Positions 24,675 through 35,400 of a stretch of DNA of 64,000 nt are shown here, in pieces. The notes below the pieces were generated by a model. The model did not search any database and was not told the DNA's origin. It saw only the letters and a list, made by a program, of their open reading frames with translations. The stretch comes from Sialis fuliginosa (lineage: Eukaryota; Arthropoda; Insecta; Megaloptera; Sialidae). The translations under genes were made by a program, and so were the position numbers. The first letter of the stretch is position 1. Every line of letters begins with the position of its first letter. Location: NCBI GenBank assembly GCA_961205875.1, contig OY540816.1, forward strand, positions 19,974,701-20,038,700. Direction: 5' to 3'.

Positions 24675-24935
24675 TTTATATGCATTTATAAAAATATTTA
24701 AATAATGAATAAACAAAATGTAAAATATTATTTGCATTTTAATATTACTTTGATCTAAGTAGCTTTGATTTGAAAATCAAAATTCATTGCATATTCAAAG
24801 AAATGTCAAATTTTATATATTTTTTATACTATTCTCATTTATATGGTAATAAAATAATAAAAAGATACATATTTCATCTTAAAATAACATAAAGGTAAAT
24901 TTTAAAACAGTTATTTGTATTAATATATATTTTAG

Positions 24936-27900
24936 GATCATCAAAATGGTGATGTTGCAGAAATTAATAAACCACGAAGCCCATTTTATATATCAAAATG
25001 GAATACGGTCAAAAATGTAAGCTACTTTAGCCATTTGGGGCCAGAAAGAGCCCGAGCCCCCCTAAATCTTGAAGCAACGAAAAATAAGTCACTTCATACA
25101 TACAAAAGCATTTTTTACCAACAAAACGATAATCTATGTTCGTCAAATATATGTTTCAACGAAATTAGGTAATTTTAAAATATTTTTTGACATTACATTC
25201 CCAAATTAATATTTAATCTTCATTATTATGGTTTGTATCTTGGATGTATGAGTTATTCATGTATCCGGTAGATGTCACTTTTTATTGTTGCGTAAATTCA
25301 AATTTTTAAATGAAATTCATTGTTGAAATTTGGTAATTTTTAATATTTTTTGACATTACATTCCCAAATTAATATTTAATCTTGATTATTGTCGTTTGTA
25401 TCTTGGGTGTATGAGTTATTCATGTATCCGATAGATGTCACTTTTTATTGTTGCGTAAATTCAAATTTTTAAATGAAATTCATTGTTGAATTTTTCAGGA
25501 AAGATGTAAAACACTATCAACAAAAAGATTATGAATGTTATACGATTGTAGATAATGTCAACAATGTAAGTTATAAGGATGAATCGAACAAGACAGTAAG
25601 TAAAGATAAAAAGAAGGAAATGCCTATTATCTATGAAAATAAACAGAATCCCCAAAATCCTTACAATAACCATTTATCTTTAAGAGAGCAGTTTCTTGCA
25701 AAACGCAAAAATCAACCGAAAAAACTAACTTTACTTGAGTTACTCACAAATGAGGTAAGTTCTTTTTCATTTGCATTTTATTGTACTGTTATAAATAAAT
25801 AACAATAATTACAATAAAATAACCTTCAATTTTTTTCTGATTGCAATCAAATCTTCCCAAAATATGTCAATACAAAAAAGAAATGATGATGGTTTTAAAA
25901 ATAGTAAACAAGTTTTTTTCTGTATCACAAATGTGATATATGACTAAGAGCACATTTTTTTGGGTAATTTGCAGGCCGTGCTTTATTATTGTTAATTATA
26001 GTGGTTTAATTGAATTGAAAAATATCCGTGAAGGTCAATAAGACACTATTTACAACTAGAAGCTCAATTATATTTTTAATATATATAAAGCTCAACGTCT
26101 CTCTGTCTGTCTGTCTGTCCGTTAGTGCGCTTATCACTCGAGAACTACTTATACGATTTACCTGTGTTTTTTATGTATATTTTGTTTCGTTACGTAACAT
26201 TAGGAATAAGCAGTGGCGATAATAGTAAATCAAGTCGGAAAAAAGTTTGCCGCCGCGGTCTTGTCTAATTTTAAATAAATTCTGCCAAATATTTATAAAT
26301 CAAATTTCAGAACTGCGCGACAAAAACCACCCTTCTCCGTGAAAAGTATCTGACGAAGAGCCACAACAAATTGATACAGGCAATGCCTACCAAACAGAAA
26401 TTCATCCATAAAAACGTAGCGAGTGATAAGAACAAGAAAGTGTTCCGTTCTAAGTCGTTCGCGGTGCTGAAGAGGAAAAAGATAAAACACAAGAGCATGA
26501 GGTCGTACACTTTACCGTGTATCAAGATCAAGAGCCCCAGGTTTAAGAACAGCAGACAGAATGATGCTGCGAGAAATTCTGTCAATAATGATTCTTCTTC
26601 GGGATTGGGTAATTTAAACAAAAAAATATTTTTTATGGGGTGGAGGGGGTTAAATGTAAATATTTATGCACGTCAAAATATAATCAAACTAATTATTTTA
26701 AAATGTATTTATCCACACTCTACATACGTCAAATGTTGTGCGAATCCATTGTTAATTTTTCAAAATTTCTATATTTAAAAAAATATCAACCCATCTTACA
26801 CACGTGCCTTATGTTGCGTAAAAACACTATCGTGCAATTCTAAAATGCAAATATTAAAAATCTAACCATTAAAAAATGTATTTGTCCACATTCCACACGT
26901 GTCAAATGTTGCGTGAACCTATTGTCGTGCAATTTAAAAACAGCCTACTTTTCAATACTTAAAAATTATTTTTCCACCTTCCACACGTTCCTTATAATGT
27001 CTGTGGACACAAAATGCAAATATTAAAAATCTGAATATTTAAAAATATATCTGTCCACATTCCACACACGTCAAATGTTGCGTGAACCTATTGTCGTGTA
27101 ATTTAAAAACAGCCTACTTTTCAATACTTAAAAATTATTTTTCCACCTTCCACACGTGCCTTATAATGTCTGAACACAAAATGGAAATATTAAAAATCTG
27201 AATATTTAAAAATAGATCTGTCCACATTCCACACGCGTCAAATGTTGCGTGAAACTATTGTCGTGCAATTTAAAAACAGCCTACAAATTTTAGTACATAC
27301 TTAAAATTATCTGCCCACCTTCCACACGTGCCTTATAATGTATGTGAACACAAAATGCAAATATTAAAAATCTGAATATTTAAAAATATATATGTCCATA
27401 TTCCACATGCGTCAAATGTTGCGTAAACTTATTTGCCCCCAGAAATTTGAATATTTAAAAAAAATGTGTATTCACGTTTGTTGCGGTCTTAAATTTGATT
27501 TTCTAATATAGAAGATTACTACATCTCTGATCTGCGGCCAACTTCGTTCGTGTCTTTGAAAAAAGTAAACGAATCCCTGAACAGGTCGAAAAAGTCGCGC
27601 AACTCGTACCTGTCGCCGACAATAGCCAGCACGAAGAAGAGCATATCGTCGCAGATCGAGCGGATCGAGCAGATGATGTCGCCGACGCGGAAGCGCATCC
27701 AGCAGCAGTTCCTCGTGCCGCAGGCGGTCAAGTACTGCAAGAGCCAGATCGTGCCGTTCAAGGAGATACTCAAGGACGAGTTCCAGTACTCGCGCGTCAC
27801 GTACAGGGAGAGGCAGGGCTCGTTCGTCAAGGGCGTCACGACGTCCACGGTGAAGAGGACGCCGCCCAAGATGCACCAGGTCGAGTACACCAAGCAGGAC

Positions 27901-30900
27901 AGTGGTTTGTACGGGCACCATCCGTCCGAAGATGAAAAATTCAGTGGTGAGTGTAATTTTGTAATATGTGACATCTGTCGGAGTTTATAATTGTCGGTAA
28001 TGCAGAGTCGATATTTGTGTTCAACAAAATTTTTTGTTAGAGGTGACATCTAATGCTTACTTTAGTAATAATTTGTCTGTCGGTAAAGAAGAATTATATG
28101 TTGACGGTTACCAATTCTTACAATTTCAAAAATATTTCGTTTTGATATGTATTGTTGACAAAGAATTTTATAAAAATATTTAATTATTGAAATTGTAAAA
28201 TGTGTTTTTTTTTGTATTATTATGTAAATACATATTTGACTTGATAAAAAACTTTAATTCCACGCAAAGTAAAAAGGGAAATTATACGATTAGGAAACTT
28301 TGACTGTATATTGCACCGGCGTTAAGAAGGGTGGGGGGGGCAGGAACTTACTATGTTAATTTGTTAAGGAGAGTCGTTAAAAAAATGTGTGAGATGATAT
28401 ACTGAGAATTTAACTATTCAACTTATTTGTTAATTTATCAATTTTAATTCGTTAATAATAGGGGAAGGGGGTCTCGACGGTCTTGGGGCATTTGATAGTC
28501 TTAAAGTTAATGATGAAAGCTATTTTTAAAAAAAAAGTTGGAGTCTGTAGGATCGCGCCAAGTGGAGATATTAATTATTCAACTTATTTGTTAATTTATC
28601 AATTTTAATTGGCATTTTCGGTGATTTTTGAACATTTTTTAGGAGGAGAGCGGGCGGAAAAATAAATCTCACCCAAGGCGCCTGACTTGCTAAAGCCGGC
28701 TCTGACTGTATAATATTAGTTAACCAGGGTGTCCACTTTCTGGAAAGTCAGGGAATTTTTTTTAAATTCTGAAAATTCAGGGAATTTATTAAATTTTTTT
28801 TGGAAAATCAGGGAATTTATTATATTATATGGGAAGTCAGTGAAGAAGAACAAAAAAGTGTATAAATTTAAGTTGACGAGCAAAAAAAAGTGTCTTCAAA
28901 TTTTTTTGCACATTTTAGAGGCCCCTCGATCACTTCTTGGTGATCAGAGAAAGTCAGGGAATTTTATTTTCAAAAAACAGTAGAGTGGACACCCTGTTAA
29001 CGTTTTTAAATTAAATGCGGACCGTATGTACCGACCCCTTTCTCTCTTTAATAAATTCAGAGACAACGTACTCTCTCCAATCAGAATACACGACTAACAC
29101 GGACGAGCTTGTCGCGTCGTCGAACGGTTACTACAAGACGCTGGTGCAGGAGGCGCTCGTCAACCTGCAGAGCGGGCAGTGGAGCGAGGCGCTGCAGGGG
29201 CTCGCCGACGTCGTCGAGCTGTCGCGGCAGGCCGGCTACGAGCAGCTGTACGCGCACATGACGACCGTCACCCAGAGGCTGCTCGACTTGCTCAAGAGCC
29301 CCAGGTCGCACGTTTGCCGTGTCGCGTGCCAGGCGGCCGGCCAGCTGTTCGAAACGATGAAGGATACGAGAAGGCCGGTCAGTTAATTCTAAGATTTTCA
29401 GTTATAATTATTTTTTATACAATAGGAAATTTAAGGATGTATGGTAGGTATCTAATTTCAACGAGAAATAGTTGAAATTTGGAGAAGTTACTCCTTTATA
29501 AATCTTAAGTACCCACACAAAATTTCAAAAGGTTTGAAAGTTATTATTTTTTTTAAATTAACATGGGTTCTTATGGCATAATGGTGTATTGACGGTTAAA
29601 GTTCAATAAAACACATGGTTCAAGCATCGAGAAAAATCTGAAATTTTCATAACACGTCACTTACATATTAAGCAACAAGTTTCATAAAAAAAATTATATA
29701 CATACAGAACTAAATTGTGAGAAAAACAATAATTATTGGTGAAAAATATTTAAAAAAAAAATGAATTCAGAATCAAATTTTTTCGTATTATCAACACAAA
29801 TATTAATTTTTTGACTAAAATTCTAAAATAACAATCAATAATGGGAAATAAGGTTTTAAACAAAAGTATTTTTATAGTTTATGTGGTGTATAAACTAATT
29901 TGACTTTCTTATAAGCATTTAAAGTGAATAATTCATAATTTGATTTTGATCGTTCATTGCATCTAGATTTACATTATTTTTGACTCAGACTGTACGTGCT
30001 ATACATCCTTAATTAATCGTTAAGGAGGTTGGGAAGTTACGTCAAACCAGTAGGATTTAGTTCAAATTTCACACAGTTGTTTAAACACTCTGAATGAATA
30101 GGAGCGTTCACGTCTGACCAAAAAACGGAACAACGAGCTTTGATTGGTTGATTCATGGAATTTCTGGTGGAATGTACCAGAAATTAAATGAATGTCATTT
30201 TTTAAGTGTTTAAGGAAGTGAGAAAGAAGTAACTAGAAAGAGATAGAAACTAGTGACCAGGCTAACCAAAGATCTTTTATGTTCACTTCATGTTGAGCGT
30301 TTCTGTCAGAACACTAGTTTCTATCTCTTTCTAGTTACTTCTTTCTCACTTCCTCACACGCTTAAAAAATGACATTCTTTAAATTTCTAGTTCATTCCAC
30401 CAGAAATTCCATGAATTTTGGCAACCGAAAACTGCGCTTTACCCCACCACCGCCTTCCCCTCAAAAGTAATTTCCCAACCTCCTTAAACTAGTATTTACA
30501 AAATTCAATTATTATTTAGCATAAATTATTATAGGGTTTGTGTTTTCAAACAGTGAAATTTCCTTCAAAATCAGTTAAGTACGTTAGTTTAGATTTTCAC
30601 CGCTGAAGGCGTCGCTACTATCGAAGACACATACCAATATTAATGTTATAATTTTAAACTCAAAAGCTTACGTAAATTTTTTAATTTTTTATGTGTATTT
30701 CAATTCATTATTTATGTACTAAAATTATATTTTAGGAATTTGATAATATCGTTGATACATTGTTATCAAAGACGGCTGATTCAAATAAGTTTATAAGAGA
30801 AGATGCAAACGTTGCTTTAGATATGATGGTGACGTATATTCCAATATTTCATTCAGTAAAATCTCTATGTGCAAGAGGGCCAGTGTAAGTCATAAAAATA

Positions 30901-31794
30901 TATAAAGTTAGGTTATGTTTGATTCGAAAAAATTCGTTGACATTTCATTTGTTAGGTTAGAATAACAATTGACTATTAAATTTTCAATAAATGTTAGGTT
31001 AGATTTGATTTGATTCAATTTGAAAAACTTCTTTGGCATTTCATTTTTTTTTATTAGGTTAGAAAAACAATTGACTATTAAATTTTCAATAAATGTTAGG
31101 TTACGTTTGATTCGAATCAATTTGAAAAACTTCATTGACATTTCATTTTTTTTTTGTTAGGTTAGAAAAACAATTGACTATTAAATTTTCAATAAATGTT
31201 AGGTTACGTTTGATTCGAATCAATTTGAAAAACTTCATTGACATTTCATTTTTTTTTTGTTAGGTTAGAAAAACAATTGACTATTTAATTATCAATAAAT
31301 GTTAGGTTAGGTTTGATTCGATTCAATTTGAAAAACTTCGTAGAAATTTCATTTTTTTTTGTTAGGTTAGAAAAATAATTGATTATTTAATTTTTAATCA
31401 ATTTTTGTAAAACTGACAAGTGTTTTGTTTCTTTTAGGCATAAGAATTCATTGGTTCGAATTGCTACTGCAAGGCTATTGGTCTGTTTAGTTGGTTTAGT
31501 TGGGGCAGAAGCCATTTTGAATCCAGGTTGCAATGAGCACACAAGAAAGAAAATTTTGTATTTCATGGGACAGTTTTTTATTGATCAAAATAATAATGTT
31601 AGGTAATTTTTGAATATGGTAATTAAAATATACAAATTTAATTTTTATTTTTATCTTTTAGGAAATTTGCTATACTTTTGTATAAAGTTTTATCAAAGCA
31701 TCAATATTTTGAAGCGTATTATAAAATGTCAGTAGATAAAAATGTGTATGTCAGAACAAATAAAGTTCTTTTGAATATGTCTAATTATAAATAA
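24936..31794 (+). CDS. TOGARAM: TOG-domain protein of the TOGARAM/crescerin type, 5' end unresolved
   Basis: TOGARAM proteins use TOG domains to bind tubulin and support ciliary microtubules. Eight exons chain in frame: 24936-25168, 25499-25754, 26311-26608, 27512-27946, 29061-29377, 30736-30884, 31438-31602 and 31662-31794, totalling 661 codons plus stop. The first exon starts in phase 0 after an acceptor and has no in-frame ATG, so an upstream start exon exists; 24705-24719 (MNKQN, then GTAAAA) fits but is unproven. About 400 N-terminal residues are basic and disordered. Residues about 425-655 form a HEAT-like TOG array with family traits such as FIREDANVALDMMV and SLVRIATARLL. Exons 4 and 5 are strikingly GC-rich. 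AATAAA is at 31851-31856. CLASP-type TOG proteins are the alternative. Confidence 0.75.
25169..25490. repeat. Two-copy tandem duplication filling an intron
   Basis: The intron between the first two visible TOG-gene exons is two direct copies of about 160 bp, roughly 25169-25330 and 25331-25490. They share TTTGACATTACATTCCC, GTATGAGTTATTCATGTATC and TAAATGAAATTCATTGTTGA with few differences. The copies are recent. Confidence 0.9.
26068..26270 (+). repeat. Dispersed repeat, CTGTCTGTCCGTTA family
   Basis: Second plus-strand copy of the repeat at 662-1031, beginning near TATATATAAAGCTCAACG and running through CTGTCTGTCTGTCCGTTAGT, GTTACGTAACAT and AAGTCGGAAAAAAGTTTGCC. Inside an intron of the TOG-domain gene. 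Confidence 0.65.
26690..27460. repeat. Tandem array of about 170-bp units
   Basis: The word GTCAAATGTTG recurs at 26728, 26901, 27070, 27237 and 27411, spacing 167-174 bp. Each unit also holds TCCACATTCCACA and, later, CCACCTTCCACACGTGCCTT. Five copies fill most of the TOG-gene intron between 26609 and 27511. Confidence 0.85.
28440..28620 (+). repeat. Isolated relative of the 184-bp satellite unit
   Basis: Shares with the array at 47764-51366 the ordered words GTCTTAAAG (diverged), GATCGCGCCAAG, GAGATATTAA and TATTCAA, followed by TTTTAATT. A second isolated relative lies on the minus strand at 36470-36605. Confidence 0.6.
28725..28996. mobile_element. TIR element with CAGGGTGTCCACT ends
   Basis: The ends CAGGGTGTCCACT and AGTGGACACCCTG are perfect inverted repeats flanked on both sides by TTAAC (28720-28724 and 28997-29001). 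The interior repeats AGTCAGGGAATTTT. It lies in a TOG-gene intron and has no transposase. Confidence 0.8.
30020..30487. mobile_element. piggyBac-like MITE with nested foldback (TTAA flanks)
   Basis: TTAA (30020-30023) followed by GGAGGTTGGGAAGTTAC, mirrored by GTAATTTCCCAACCTCC then TTAA (30484-30487), fits a piggyBac target duplication. The interior (about 30110-30425) is itself a long inverted repeat, with GGAATTTCTGGTGGAATG opposite CATTCCACCAGAAATTCC. That interior is repeated at 44443-44775. There is no transposase. Confidence 0.75.
30906..31400. repeat. Five-copy tandem repeat of 102-103 bp containing GTTAGGTTAG
   Basis: GTTAGGTTAG or a one-base variant occurs at 30951, 31053, 31156, 31259 and 31361. 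Units also share AACAATTGACTATTAAATTT and ATTCAATTTGAAAAACTTC. It fills the TOG-gene intron 30885-31437. Confidence 0.88.
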
Positions 31795-31850
31795 AATTGA
31801 TTTATAAAAAAAATTGTATACTTTTAAAATTATATATTGTAATAAAATTT

Positions 31851-31856
31851 ATTTAC
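31851..31856 (+). terminator. Poly(A) signal of the TOG-domain gene
   Basis: AATAAA 57 bp after the stop codon; another AATAAA overlaps the stop itself at 31790. Confidence 0.45.
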
Positions 31857-32341
31857 TTATGAATTTAAATTTTTGAATGAAAACAACAATCAAATGTAAG
31901 TTAAGTTAAAAACCATAAGCATGTCTGTAATTGTATGGTTTGTAGCTCGGATAATTGTGTGTAGAGCTACAACTAGATGGCGTTAGCATCGTAAGATTTT
32001 AATATGCAAATGATTTACCTGTTTGTACTTGACGGTGTCTGGTTCTAAAAACATGCAGCGAATCGTCAGTGTAACTTCCCAACTCGCTGTGGAATGTTGA
32101 CAAACTTTTAACGGACATTTTTATGTTATATTTATTTACAAAGTTTGTTGAGCCATATTATTTGTAATATGTAACGTCACGTTGACTTGATTATATTGTT
32201 TTTGTGGAATGGTTTTGCGATGTCTTTTTTTAGCCGTAAATATTAGCGAGTTAACATCACGAAATTAAAATAAACTGGACAAACGTTCTTATAACATAAG
32301 GCGCTATTTATAACTCAGTGTCTGTGTTAAAAAGAAATAAA

Positions 32342-32474
32342 ATGATGAATTCGATTGATCTGACCGGCGGTTTTTCTGTGAAAATATTTATTATTTGTGG
32401 ATAAGTGAATATTCAAAAAGTGCCATTGTTGTTTATTTATTTTATATTGTTGCAAAAATGCGTGAATGATATAA
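32342..32474 (+). promoter_or_regulatory. Cluster of short upstream ORFs before the FER start
   Basis: Three short reading frames precede the main ATG at 32476: a 20-codon frame (32342-32404), a 3-codon frame MRE (32458-32469) and a 2-codon frame MI (32466-32474). The last ends 1 base before the main ATG. If this stretch is in the mature 5' UTR, initiation at the main start would need leaky scanning or reinitiation. Confidence 0.4.
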
Positions 32475-32475
32475 C

Positions 32476-35400
32476 ATGGGATTTTCGACTTGTTTGCAAG
32501 GTGCTAGGGCCCACGAGGCCCTTTTGCAAAGACAAGATGCAGAAATTAGGCTTTTGGAGAATATCAAAAGGTGTCTGGCAGCTAAGATAAAATGTGATAA
32601 AGAGTATTCTCTTGCGATAAGTGCCGTAGCTACTCAAGGGTTGAAACTAGAGAGAGGGGATGAAATGTCAGATAGTCTTGTAGCTACAGGATGGAGAAAT
32701 ATCCTGGAAGAACTGGATAATACGGGAAAGTTGATGAAACAGAATGCAGATAGTGTTGAAACGAAGGCTTTGGAAAGGTTGGCGACTGTTTACACCGAAA
32801 GGAGGAAGGCCAGGAAGCAATATCAGGAAGAATTTAATAAGATAACACAACAGTTTTCACAAGTGAGTTGTTTTTTTTGTTTTTTTGACGTGTTATTTGT
32901 TATCGGAGAGGCGGGGGAGTTTTTGGTAGAATAAGGTGTTTATTCAAGGTCAATATTATGTTTTAGCCGTGATAGAATTTTTGAAAGGAAGATAGTATTT
33001 TGTTTTACATATGAATTTCAGTGAAATATGTTTTGTCTATTAACAAAGGTATATCGATTAATGATTTCCTTTTATTTTTTATCAGTTATGGAAATATTTT
33101 AAATACTTTGGTATGCTGTTATTGCGAATTGATAAAAAAGTAGCATAATTAGTATTAGATATAGTTAAATGTATTTTTTAAATTTTATATTGAACTTTCT
33201 TGTGTTAATAATATTAATAAATAATTTCACTTTTTGAGTTAAAAATATAAAGGGAAAGTATGATTTCTATATATTTTTCTAAAATATTTATCAATTATTG
33301 ATATATTAGTTAATACGGAGAATATGGGTCCCGACGTCACAACTGTCAAAAATACTAAACGCAGAATAGAGTTGATGCTTAAAATAATATACACTTTAAC
33401 TGTCCTTGGTTAAGACAATCTATTGGGGCAAAGGGGGGTTAATATAGTATAAAAACGAGAGTTCAATCGAACTGTTTTTATTAAACAATTGTGAAATAAA
33501 AATTCATACATGTTACAATAGATACAGCACATTCTACTCTATTCTAACTCATCAACACGTGATTTTTGATAGTAGTAACGTCGGGACACCCATATTACCG
33601 ATATATTATAGTCAAAACAAATAAATAGTTGAAGGTATACGTAAATTAGAACAAAGTCGTAAATTTAAAAGCAAAACTGGGGGTTATTTCCGATAAAAAA
33701 AAAACGTGAACTCAATCTTTGCCACAACGAACTGGTTTTAAATTATTTTAATTAAAATAATATTACGAAAGTGACAGATACATACATACATAGAACTATT
33801 GAATGCATAGAACGGGCTTATGTATATATGCACTACATAATCTAGGTTTATAGAATTAGTGTCCATCTAACTAAAGACATTAATAAACATTAAAAAAATA
33901 TTTTGGTTTCTATCGGTTAATATTTAAATTCTGAAGTTGAAATTACCATACATATTTTTCTAAGAATATAATCCTGGCGCCTCACACAGTAAAAAAATCA
34001 TAAACATATTTTGTACACCTTCAAACTAAATATTTACCAATAAACAAAATGAACCGCTATGTGTGAGAGAGAGGACGCTATGCTAGTTGTCGTGGTATTG
34101 AAAAGAGACAGACGGGCGGTTAAACGGGAATGTAAGTACTTTCCGATTGTGTAAAACAAATGACGACACACCCCTCGAATGTCCAACAGGTAAAAAGCAA
34201 CAGGTCTCTGCAGTGTCAAATTATATGTGACACTTCCTTCATATTGCATACTATCCCTGGGTTGCATAAAGCAAAATTAACAACGATTAGTTAATCAGTT
34301 GTTTTCAAACGATGATTAATGTTAATTCTAAACTTATTTTCGATTTGTAAATGAACAATTCACTAAATATGATCATTTTTTATCTTATAAAATTTATCAT
34401 AACTGTGATTGTTTTTTAGAATTAACGTAATAATGGTTTTAAAACAACTGATTAACTAATGGTGATTAATTTTGCTTTATGCAATCCGAGGTATGTATAA
34501 TTTTCGGTATCCGACGAGTTTTTCGAAACACAATTTTTCGAAACACAGTTTTTCGAAACACAATTTTTCGAAACACAGTTTTTCGAAACACAGTTTTTCG
34601 AAACACAATTTTTCGATACACAATTTTTCGAAACACAATTTTTCGAATCACAATTCTTCGAATGAACAATTTTTCGAAAAAAATAAGTTTTACACAAAAT
34701 TTGATAAAGGTAGAAATGAAAAAGAAAAAGCAAAACAATATATTTAAATTGTATTTGCATGTTTTTTGAAAGTTGGTTTATTAATAAATTCAATTTAAGC
34801 GATTTTCTTTTGTTTTTTAAATCCCAATAATGTTCTTTTTGACGCGTATGTTATTATTAACATTAAACAAAATTAGTTTATTGATGAGAGGATTAGCCAG
34901 CCCTCTCAACAAACTGCATATGTACTAACATATGCATGTATGTACCTAAATAAATTACATGGTTTTTTGTTTATTAAATATATCGTAAAATGTTAACGTC
35001 CACAATCGACCATTTTTGAAAAAAAAAATGAAAAAACATCGTAGGATACAAGATATTTTCATACATAATACCGTTCTTTTTTACTAACTGTCAATAAACG
35101 TCATGAAACTGTCATATAAATTTAAAACCCCGTTCCAATGCTTGTTAGTTAACATACTTTAATTATTTCTTTATAATATCAGACATAATAATAATAATAA
35201 TAATAATAATATGTGTATTTATTCAGTCGGTACAGAGTACATTGAATAAGTCAGAAGAAATATTTTACAGTTTAATTAAAGGTAATATATATTAATAATA
35301 ATATAATATAAGAAGAACAAATAAATTTCCTATCCAGTTACAATATATTTTTGACATCAATTTCTAACTATTATTAACTGCAGCAAATATCGAAGCTGTA

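Noticed and set aside
26293-26621. Minus-strand hydrophobic frames
   Set aside because: Antisense of the lysine-rich TOG-gene exon 26311-26608; hydrophobicity arises from reading AAA/AAG codons in reverse.
27472-28049. Minus-strand frames of 149 and 176 codons
   Set aside because: They are shadows of the GC-rich TOG-gene exon 27512-27946, which is in frame with neighbours and has splice signals.
34452-34793. Pentapeptide-repeat proteins on both strands
   Set aside because: They are by-products of a 15-bp minisatellite that stays open in several frames.
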